Of a DNA stretch of 64,000 nt, positions 34,709 to 42,228 are shown piece after piece. How positions within the stretch are numbered: position 1 is the stretch's first letter; every line of letters begins with the position of its first letter. Source of the DNA: an uncultured Ectothiorhodospiraceae bacterium. GTDB lineage: Bacteria > Pseudomonadota > Gammaproteobacteria > UBA6429 > Thiohalophilaceae. The DNA lies in contig CAMYMU010000024.1 in NCBI GenBank assembly GCA_947259575.1, positions 62,001 through 126,000 on the forward strand, read 5' to 3'. The notes beneath the pieces were generated by a model, which did not search any database, was not told where the DNA came from, and saw only the letters and a list, made by a program, of their open reading frames with translations. Made by a program: the position numbers and the translations under genes.

Positions 34709-37634
34709 CCAGGTCGATAGTTTGTTGTGACGTACTGGTTAAGTCTAGATCCAATAAATTCAAATAACGACTACGTTTGGCGCGTTGGCTTAGCAGGTAA
34801 GGGCGGACCTGGAACAGCATAAGCTGGTTGTTATAGAAACCAAATTCCACATCCAGCGGGGCTAGCTGGTTTTGTGCGTTCAATAATTGAATACGCAGAG
34901 GCAGTTCTTTTCCAAGTAATCTCAATTGTTTGATTTCATCACTGGTTAGTACGGCATCGTTGGTGGTGGCCGCTAGTTTTTGTAATCCGCCTTGTGTTGT
35001 TGCAACGCGTCGGTAATAGGAGGTGGCTTCTGACAATAGCCGCACAGCTCCGGTGTAGGCATTGATGCGTATTTCCTCTGCTGCCTGTCCATGTACTGCG
35101 CCACCCACACCTTCATTCGCCGCGACTGAATACCAACTGCGTCGCCCGGTCGCTACATCCATGGTCACCATGACGCCTGACTTTTCGACCGGCACCGTGC
35201 GCATTAATAAAATAGAGACATAAACGTGCTCGGGTTGATCCATGCGTTGCTGGCGCCAGGCAAAGGATCGTTCAGAGAAGGGTGATGCCCAAACTCTGGC
35301 AATTGCATCAAGGATATTCTCAAACCCAACCACGTTGGGTACCGTTAGATTAAGACCCGCCCCAGTAAACCCGGGGAGGTCTTCCAGATTGGTATCGCTA
35401 CGCACAAACACGGCATAACTTCCATCTGCTCCAAACACTTGTTGCATGTTGTCTTTTAATCGTTGCCGAAAATCTGCGCCTGGGTCTGCCGTGGTGATCC
35501 AGTTTCGAAGTTTGCTACGAAATACTTTCTGGGCACGCTGTTGTGCTTGTGGATCATGTTTAAGTGCCTCGATAATTCGATACTGCTGCTTCATCCATGC
35601 ATAGACAGTTTGGTCCTGGTTTTCCATGTTTTGTTCGAGGAGTTGGCGGAAAACGCCGAAAGGTATGACCAGTCCATCAACCACGGATGAGGGGAAATGA
35701 TATTTGAGTTCACCAAGATTAGCAGCCTTAGGACCCACAATTCGCCCAGCGTCAGTAGAGCGTAAGCGATCAAGGGAAACAAAATCTCGTAATCCCAGGT
35801 TCAGTTTTCCCAGGTTGGGTTTAATTCGCGCTTCCGGGATTGTTAACTCGCGATTAAAAATGTCATCCCAGTGTGGACCGTCTTGATCCAGTTGCACAGA
35901 ACCGGCGGGGCTTACCGCCAGAACGACCCGCTTGTTCTCCCAGGCCTTCAGTTGTGACAACAACGCATGGTCCACCACAACATTTGGTATTCCCAGATTG
36001 CTTGCCAGGATCTGAATGTGAGAGAGGGCGTTGCCTTCACCAAGTGTCAGGATACCGGCTACTGGAGGTAACTCAGCTGTGGTCGCAGGCAGCAGATAGA
36101 TACCATCACGTTTGAAGTTGGCCACATCAGATTGATTAGTCGGTAGTCGCAGTATCCCCCGTGCAAGCCCGGGATTGAGCGCACGCAGACCTGTCCCGAT
36201 CTTTTTACCGAATAGTTGATGACGGAGGCCGGCCTGTTGGTTGGCATCCTGTAGCAGCGAATCTACTACCCGTGTGTAAGCCAGTAATGGACCCTCGCGC
36301 AATTTTTCATGCACAAATTGATGGGCCAGCGGTTCGATGCGACCAAGGTGTTCAATGCTGTTACTAAAATGAAACTGCATCCAGCGATTTGTCCAGGATG
36401 GTGCGCGTGCCAGAAAACGTAATTCCTCTCGATAAACAGGCAAGTCCAGGTTGGGTATATTTAACCTGGAGAGGCTATCCTGAATCGCTTGCCATTGCCG
36501 TCTGGAAATAAGCCCGGCACCGTATAATGATTTGCTCGCGTTTGCCAACCATTTTAATCGTGCGCGACGATTGCGAGAGGGTAATTGCCGCAGTAATTTA
36601 CTACCAGAGGTAAAAGCAGTGACTTCCAATTTTAAGCTAACATCAAGTGCTGCAACTTTTTGCTGAACATTGTCGATTGTCGCAAGGTTATCACGCAGCA
36701 GCATCAGTAGCTCACTGTATATGTTAAAGCTGCGTTCGGCATCATTTTCATGCTTGGTTAGTTGTGCTGCATATGCTTGTAGTTTGCTCGCAAGATCAGC
36801 GTTGCGTACATTTTTAGACAAAGCGATGAGCTGATCGGAGACGTTCACTTCGTTGTATAGGGAATCGATGGCTTTGGCCAGCTGCTCATATTCATCTGGT
36901 CGAACTAATTTGTGGCTGTTGATATATTTCCGTATTCGTTTCGCATCCGTTGAATCTGGTTGAGAGTGTATTTTGGTGCGCAGGAACATAAATTTGGGAT
37001 CGCGTTCTGAAAGGGTAGTGGAGAGCTGACGCACCTGAGTTACTGTGGGTGTGTTTTGTCCGTGAGGTAAAAAACGTGTCGCTTCACGCACGACCATGAA
37101 CTCTTGTTTTACCTTTTTAGGTCCTCCGAGCAAATTGAGTAATAACTGGCGTCCGCTTTTGTTTTCATCTTCAACTTGTAAAGCACCCCGATAGTGGCGT
37201 GCTCCGCGGAATATCCAGCCATCATCGATCTCGATTAGAAATCGTTCTAGTAGAATTTGTTTTAGTGTTTCGTGGTTTTTGTCGGTCCTTACCAATTCAG
37301 CCGCATTGATCCCGGCCAACACATTCGCAACATTATATCCAGCCTCACGCAGTAGCCGTGCATGTTCATTCCATTCACCATGTTGCCTGCCTCCGCCGTG
37401 TTTTGCGCAAGCATAAGGTTTCGGTGGTAAAATGCTGCCATCTTTACAGAACCAGCGAATGCGTTTGAATGGACCTTTCTCTGAGGCTTTCATTTCTTGT
37501 AGCCAGCCAGAATACATTTGTGTATCTGACGTGCTTTGCGCCATAGCTAACGTGCCACAGGATAGAAGCACGATCACTAACACAGCCTTCGGGATTGCTA
37601 TAAAAATATTGAATTCCTTCTCTAACCCCCTCAA
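34689..37634 (-). CDS. Exported glucan-water-dikinase-like phosphotransferase
   Basis: An N-terminal hydrophobic segment with AMAQ at its end looks like a signal peptide. Residues 60-500 are helical and unassigned. Near 539, GNALSHIQILASNLGIPNV is a PEP-utiliser type phospho-His domain. From 630 to 955 is a PPDK_N-type ATP-grasp domain: VGPKAANLGEL, then VRSDTNLEDLPGFTGAGL, VWASPFSERSF and QVRPYLL. The order His domain before ATP-grasp is that of glucan/phosphoglucan water dikinases, unlike PPDK or PEP synthase. The family moves a beta-phosphate of ATP via His to an acceptor. An exported ATP enzyme is odd. The start (TTG at 37634) is uncertain. Confidence 0.8.
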   Translation of the reverse strand: MRGLEKEFNIFIAIPKAVLVIVLLSCGTLAMAQSTSDTQMYSGWLQEMKASEKGPFKRIRWFCKDGSILPPKPYACAKHGGGRQHGEWNEHARLLREAGYNVANVLAGINAAELVRTDKNHETLKQILLERFLIEIDDGWIFRGARHYRGALQVEDENKSGRQLLLNLLGGPKKVKQEFMVVREATRFLPHGQNTPTVTQVRQLSTTLSERDPKFMFLRTKIHSQPDSTDAKRIRKYINSHKLVRPDEYEQLAKAIDSLYNEVNVSDQLIALSKNVRNADLASKLQAYAAQLTKHENDAERSFNIYSELLMLLRDNLATIDNVQQKVAALDVSLKLEVTAFTSGSKLLRQLPSRNRRARLKWLANASKSLYGAGLISRRQWQAIQDSLSRLNIPNLDLPVYREELRFLARAPSWTNRWMQFHFSNSIEHLGRIEPLAHQFVHEKLREGPLLAYTRVVDSLLQDANQQAGLRHQLFGKKIGTGLRALNPGLARGILRLPTNQSDVANFKRDGIYLLPATTAELPPVAGILTLGEGNALSHIQILASNLGIPNVVVDHALLSQLKAWENKRVVLAVSPAGSVQLDQDGPHWDDIFNRELTIPEARIKPNLGKLNLGLRDFVSLDRLRSTDAGRIVGPKAANLGELKYHFPSSVVDGLVIPFGVFRQLLEQNMENQDQTVYAWMKQQYRIIEALKHDPQAQQRAQKVFRSKLRNWITTADPGADFRQRLKDNMQQVFGADGSYAVFVRSDTNLEDLPGFTGAGLNLTVPNVVGFENILDAIARVWASPFSERSFAWRQQRMDQPEHVYVSILLMRTVPVEKSGVMVTMDVATGRRSWYSVAANEGVGGAVHGQAAEEIRINAYTGAVRLLSEATSYYRRVATTQGGLQKLAATTNDAVLTSDEIKQLRLLGKELPLRIQLLNAQNQLAPLDVEFGFYNNQLMLFQVRPYLLSQRAKRSRYLNLLDLDLTSTSQQTIDLDAIPDD

Positions 37635-37643
37635 ATTAGTTTA

Positions 37644-38003
37644 TTATTTCCTCACCCAGGTACCAGACGCCGATCGTACATATTGTCCTGATGGCGTTTT
37701 TTCAATTGCCTTTTTACCGGCGAGTCTCTCAACCACACCCAGCTGTGTGTCATTGCGTTTGGCAATCTTTGTGTATTCTGTTTTACGAGCCGCGTTAATC
37801 TTTTCGATCAGTGCTGCCACGTCTTTGCCTGGTTTGCCTTTCACTGAACCGAGATAACCATTCGGTTGTTCACCCACCAAACCCTGCGACTTGGCCGCTT
37901 GCAGATCAATGGCCCAACTCGATGTCGTGAGGCCCAGGCTGACCAGCATAATTAATAACATGGGTACGGAAAAAAAGCGTAACAGTTTACGTTGAATCTT
38001 CAT
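37644..38003 (-). CDS. ydbL: YdbL family (DUF1318) periplasmic protein
   Basis: A signal peptide (ending SSWAID, residue 33) precedes the DUF1318 domain: LQAAKSQGLVGEQPNGYLG, then VAALIEKINAARKTEYTKIAKRN and ASGTWVRK at the end. In E. coli YdbL is encoded with YdbH and YnbE and affects their assembly. The gene lies 12 bases after ynbE and 9 bases before the dikinase gene. Confidence 0.92.
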   Translation of the reverse strand: MKIQRKLLRFFSVPMLLIMLVSLGLTTSSWAIDLQAAKSQGLVGEQPNGYLGSVKGKPGKDVAALIEKINAARKTEYTKIAKRNDTQLGVVERLAGKKAIEKTPSGQYVRSASGTWVRK

Positions 38004-38015
38004 TTGACAACCCCT

Positions 38016-38210
38016 TTAAAACAAGCCTTTATTTTCATCGAATACAGAGTCAAGTTCCTTGTCGACCTTGACCCGGATTTCATGTTCAATCTTGACGTTG
38101 AGATTGATATTGATCGGCTCCTTGGCGGAGACCTCAACCTGCGGTGTACACGCACTGACACTCAAGATGAGTGCAGCGAGTGCACCGATGTTAACAATGA
38201 TCGTTTTCAT
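38016..38210 (-). CDS. ynbE: YnbE family outer-membrane lipoprotein
   Basis: A 64-residue lipoprotein with lipobox Leu-Ser-Val-Ser-Ala-Cys, Cys21, then EVSAKEPININLNVKIEHEIRVKVDKELD, which matches the YnbE family. In E. coli YnbE is anchored in the outer membrane and stacks on YdbH to complete an intermembrane bridge for phospholipids. Order ydbH-ynbE-ydbL is kept here. The spacing from ydbH is 57 bases. Confidence 0.9.
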   Translation of the reverse strand: MKTIIVNIGALAALILSVSACTPQVEVSAKEPININLNVKIEHEIRVKVDKELDSVFDENKGLF

Positions 38211-38267
38211 TATCTTTCCTTCATCGATAGTTGGTTAAAACAGCATAACATCGTCAGTTCTGGCCAG

Positions 38268-40265
38268 CTACCTGGCCGTGTCTGATTTTTCCTCAACACG
38301 TTTTCTTACCTTTTCAGAAATCTCGCTGCTCAATTGCAGGCTGCGTAACAGGGCCGGAATATTCTCCTGCAAGTTGAGATTCAGGTTGATCGGTTGCCCT
38401 TCCTGCCATTCTGGATTACTGCCCTGGATACGCACTTTTAAATGCAAGTCACCACCAGGCAGGTAATTCGTTTTCACATCCAGCACATCGTATTTAAAGT
38501 TACTCAGCGCCTTTACTATAAGGTCGACACCGGTATTGGATTTGGCTAATGCGGCGACCTTGTCGGTCGGTTTGTATTGAATGGTGCCACCGGGTTTGCG
38601 CGCACTCAGCGTGCCTTCTTTGATAATAACTTTGTGGTCGGTAATTTCGATCGGCAAGCTGCCATCCAGGAAACCGTCACCCGCCAATCCCTCCTGACGT
38701 TCCAGTTCCATCAGCTCATGCACTGCCAGTCCCTCAAGCTGCACCTCAAAGGTATTTTTTTCACGATAGAAATCATAATCAAAGGGGCCGCTATAGGCAC
38801 GACCACCCAGCATAAATGCTTCAAATTGTTTGACAGTGACAACCGGTAATCCCTGTTTCGGTTTGGGGGACAAGGCAAACGTCATGCTGACATCTTTGAT
38901 AGGAAAACCCACGTTGACGGATTCAACCGTCAGTGGCACCGGCTTGAGCGTTTGTATGCCGTCCTCATAGGCCAGATCCATCGTGGCCTGGATACCTTCG
39001 AAGCTCATCTCGTTGTAGTGGCCTCCCAATCCGTTCAACTGCAACTGTCCTTTTACATCGAGTCGTTTGTTCCAGTCAACGGTCCCGGATGCGGATACCT
39101 GGCCCTGGGTAACGTCTATGGGTAGATCCCAGGGTAGATCTCGGGGCCATGCCCAATCTTTTACAAAATTCGCGAGTCGCATTGTGTCATTGTCAAATTC
39201 AACCGGCACAAGCTTAAAGCTGGTTTGACCCTGTCCTGTATCGGTATCATGCTGCGTAAGCAGATCGACACGTACCTTTTGTTGAAAACTCTTCAGGGTG
39301 GATTGCGATTCAAACTGATTGGCCACGAGTTGATAGCTTGCCTGCCATTCGCTGTGGGGTATTGTCAGCTCTCCCCATTGCCCACTTAGCGATGCAATGT
39401 TGGCTTTTCCTTTCAGCTGCCATTGATCGTTTACCACATTGACCTGCCACTGGCTGTTTAGCTCACCTTTTAAGCCAGCTGCTGAACGTAAAGAGGGATA
39501 GAAGGAAGATAACACCGGTGTCATTACCGGTAACAGGCGATCAAATTGGGTATGCAGCTCACCTTTTAAGACTGAAGGCTGGTTGTTATCAGGCGGACGC
39601 ACTTCGATGGCCAGTAAGGGCGGTTCTCCTTCAACCCCGGAAACAAGATGTACATGCGCCTGGCCAGTCTGACCGGCACCGGCCAGGAAGGTCAACGGCG
39701 CCGTTAACTGGGGCAATGACAATTCGCCGACCAATTGAAGATGCTTGAAACGCAACTGGGCATTTAAGCGCACGCGATACACTCTGCTGGAAGCCGTGCC
39801 TGCTTCTAGTTGTAAACGATCCAGCATGAGTTCCTCGACGGGAACTTCCGCCAACCATTGACCCGATAAAAATCCGATCGGTACCGCTACTGTCGGTTGC
39901 TTCGTCTGTTTGCCGGATTGTGTAGCGGGTAATTGCATCTGGATGTTCACGTCTGGAATCTGCACAGATTGTAGTTGACCGGCTACCAGTCCCATCAATT
40001 GGTAGTTAACGGTAATCTTTGGTATTTCGACCTTTATATCGCCCTCAGCCACAGGCCCGTGAAATGACAGGCTCTGTACCATTACCTGGCTCATGCCCGG
40101 ATAATCGACCTGCACCTGAATATCACGCATTCCTCGGTCCGCCAGTTGGGAACGAATCAGCTGGGTCAGTAACCAGGGAAAACCCGTATACAGCGCACCC
40201 AGTATGACCAGAACACCAGATATACTTATATATATAATCTTCTTCTTTCTTGTCACCGTCATCAT
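38268..40265 (-). CDS. ydbH: YdbH, AsmA-like intermembrane phospholipid transport protein
   Basis: An N-terminal helix (ISISGVLVILGALYTGFPWLL, about 10-30) anchors the protein in the inner membrane. The remaining 635 residues are strand-rich and make the long groove of AsmA-like bridges; the YdbH family region at the C-terminus (GLAVHELMELERQEGLAGDGFLDGSLPI and YKPTD) is clear. At 665 residues it is shorter than the E. coli protein of close to 880. It works with YnbE and, redundantly with TamB and YhdP in E. coli, moves phospholipids to the outer membrane. First gene of a five-gene operon. Confidence 0.92.
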   Translation of the reverse strand: MMTVTRKKKIIYISISGVLVILGALYTGFPWLLTQLIRSQLADRGMRDIQVQVDYPGMSQVMVQSLSFHGPVAEGDIKVEIPKITVNYQLMGLVAGQLQSVQIPDVNIQMQLPATQSGKQTKQPTVAVPIGFLSGQWLAEVPVEELMLDRLQLEAGTASSRVYRVRLNAQLRFKHLQLVGELSLPQLTAPLTFLAGAGQTGQAHVHLVSGVEGEPPLLAIEVRPPDNNQPSVLKGELHTQFDRLLPVMTPVLSSFYPSLRSAAGLKGELNSQWQVNVVNDQWQLKGKANIASLSGQWGELTIPHSEWQASYQLVANQFESQSTLKSFQQKVRVDLLTQHDTDTGQGQTSFKLVPVEFDNDTMRLANFVKDWAWPRDLPWDLPIDVTQGQVSASGTVDWNKRLDVKGQLQLNGLGGHYNEMSFEGIQATMDLAYEDGIQTLKPVPLTVESVNVGFPIKDVSMTFALSPKPKQGLPVVTVKQFEAFMLGGRAYSGPFDYDFYREKNTFEVQLEGLAVHELMELERQEGLAGDGFLDGSLPIEITDHKVIIKEGTLSARKPGGTIQYKPTDKVAALAKSNTGVDLIVKALSNFKYDVLDVKTNYLPGGDLHLKVRIQGSNPEWQEGQPINLNLNLQENIPALLRSLQLSSEISEKVRKRVEEKSDTAR

Positions 40266-40709
40266 CGGTTCCGCGTCAGCCTTTTGCCACTATCTGCCAT
40301 CATCCCTGAATCGTAGCTGAATCGAAAACAGGAATCTTGATATCAGGGATGAGGCTCAATTATCTAATACTAGCAAGGTAAGACGTCGCTCGTTCTGTAT
40401 AGCGATGAAACGGGAGCAGGGAACATTGATCACTTCGCTTTTAAGTCGCCTGCCGAATAAGCATCTTATCTTAGTACGCTGATCAGGTTCCAAATACTCG
40501 CAGTTTGATGAGATATTGTTCAATATTTTTTTTACAGTTAGGGTAGACTAGTTCAACTCAGAACGGGATTGGTTTATTGCCTATATCGCGCCTAGTACCG
40601 AACTTGCTTCTAAAAGCACCTCTCATCCGGACATCGCTCAGATCCGGAGCAACGAACCACTCTCATTTAATTTCGCCACGCACTTTTTGCCTTCATTTTG
40701 GGGGCTGCC
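40266..40709. promoter_or_regulatory. Divergent gap between ydbH and the GspA-FHA gene
   Basis: The 444 bases hold no gene I can support. An inverted repeat CATCCCTGA (40301-40309) and TCAGGGATG (40343-40351) with a 33-base spacer lies about 40 bases before the ydbH start and could be a hairpin or operator. A run of Ts is at 40528-40533. GGGGGCTGCC precedes the ATG at 40710. Confidence 0.3.
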
Positions 40710-41939
40710 ATGTATCGTGAGTTTTTCAGGCTGGACGATTATCCTTTCCGCTTAACCGCTGACGCTCGTTATTTTTATATGGGTAAGGGGCATATGCAGG
40801 CTAAGGCTTATCTAAAATATATCCTGCATATCCGTGATGGCGTTGCGGTGATTACCGGCGATCCTGGTGTGGGCAAGACCGTCTTGCTGGAGGATGTCCT
40901 GGCCTATCTGGAAGATGATATTGTGGTGGCGCACATTAAGCAGACCCAGCTGACCACTACCGAATTTCTGCTTGCCGTTTGTTTACAGTTCGGATTAGTC
41001 CCTGAGAAAATCAATAAAACCACGCTACTCAATGAAATTCAGCGCTTTTGCTTACGACAGCACTTTAAAATGAAGACGGTGCTGTTGATCGTCGACGAAG
41101 CGCATAACTTGAGGGTCGATACCCTTGAAGAATTACGCATGTTGGCCAATCTGGAAAAATTTGGCCGCAAGTTGTTGCAGGTGGTACTGGTAGGACAACC
41201 CGGTCTTAATCATCTATTGTCATCGCATCGCAAGGATGCGTTATCCCAGATGGTCCGCTTCAGTTGCCATATCGAGCCACTGAACATCAAAGAGGTGGGC
41301 GAATATATCGATCATCGGCTGGCAGTGGCGAGCAACGGCCGTTATTCGTTATCGTTTCCCAGGGATTCATTACCTGCCATCATGTGTTATACCGGTGGCG
41401 TACCTCGCCTGGTGAATATTTTGTGCGACACTATGTTAATTGGCGCCTGTCTGCAAGGGCTTCCGTATATCGATGCAAGCTGCTTCCACGGTGCTATCAA
41501 GAAGCTGGGCTGGCCGGTCTATTTAAAACGCGCCAGTGATATGCCCAAACCCATTGCCACGGATAATTTTGTCCAACAACGCCCCGTTCCTATCCTGGTG
41601 GTGCGTCAATCAGGTGAGATCGTGGGTGAGTATCTGTTAAACAGAGAAAGGATGTTTATCGGGCGTAAGGAAGACCAGGATATTACGCTGAATGACCGCA
41701 AGGTCAGCCGCAAGCATGCACAGATTGTGAATATTGATGGTCGTTATTTCCTCCAGGATTTGAACAGTACCAATGGTATCTATGCTCGCTCTGAACCGGT
41801 GAAATGGCATGCATTGACCAACAATGATCGAATTAAGATTGGTGATTGTATCATTGAGTATCAGGAAAGCATGAGCAAGGATGATGCTGAACAGCCACAT
41901 GAATCTCAAAAGAAATTGCAGAATAGCTCAATAGCTTAA
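40710..41939 (+). CDS. GspA/ExeA-type AAA+ ATPase fused to an FHA domain
   Basis: Residues 1-270 are a MYREFFRLDDYPFRLTADARYFY start followed by an ATPase: Walker A GDPGVGKT (50-57), Walker B LLIVDEAH (near 126-132), sensor-like QVVLVGQPGL. Such starts mark the ExeA/GspA-type AAA_22 ATPases that help insert secretion complexes. A linker is followed at about 300-375 by an FHA domain (MFIGRKEDQDITLNDRKVSRKHAQIV, then LQDLNSTNGIYA), which binds phosphothreonine peptides; the conserved Arg, Ser and Asn are present. GspA normally has a peptidoglycan-binding domain after a membrane helix; here it is replaced by FHA. No Ser/Thr kinase gene is nearby. Confidence 0.88.
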   Translation: MYREFFRLDDYPFRLTADARYFYMGKGHMQAKAYLKYILHIRDGVAVITGDPGVGKTVLLEDVLAYLEDDIVVAHIKQTQLTTTEFLLAVCLQFGLVPEKINKTTLLNEIQRFCLRQHFKMKTVLLIVDEAHNLRVDTLEELRMLANLEKFGRKLLQVVLVGQPGLNHLLSSHRKDALSQMVRFSCHIEPLNIKEVGEYIDHRLAVASNGRYSLSFPRDSLPAIMCYTGGVPRLVNILCDTMLIGACLQGLPYIDASCFHGAIKKLGWPVYLKRASDMPKPIATDNFVQQRPVPILVVRQSGEIVGEYLLNRERMFIGRKEDQDITLNDRKVSRKHAQIVNIDGRYFLQDLNSTNGIYARSEPVKWHALTNNDRIKIGDCIIEYQESMSKDDAEQPHESQKKLQNSSIA

Positions 41940-42228
41940 TCGGTTGCTTTAGTTTATAAGATCACCGTCGCTTGCAGGCCATTGGCGATACGTATACCAA
42001 CGACCCCGTGTACTTAGCCTTAAGTGGGCGGACGATACAATTTGATGCATAGGGAAAACGTGTGACGGGTTGTTGACCATATCAAATTACCCCACGAGCC
42101 ACTTCAGTGATGTCGATGTGTGGTGTTTGAGTGAAGAGGGGGTTTATACTTACTCGCCTGAATGAGCACATCAGTGGCTTGTCGTCAGTGATGTGGACAT
42201 GAACAATTCCTGACAGGAGGTCAATGTC

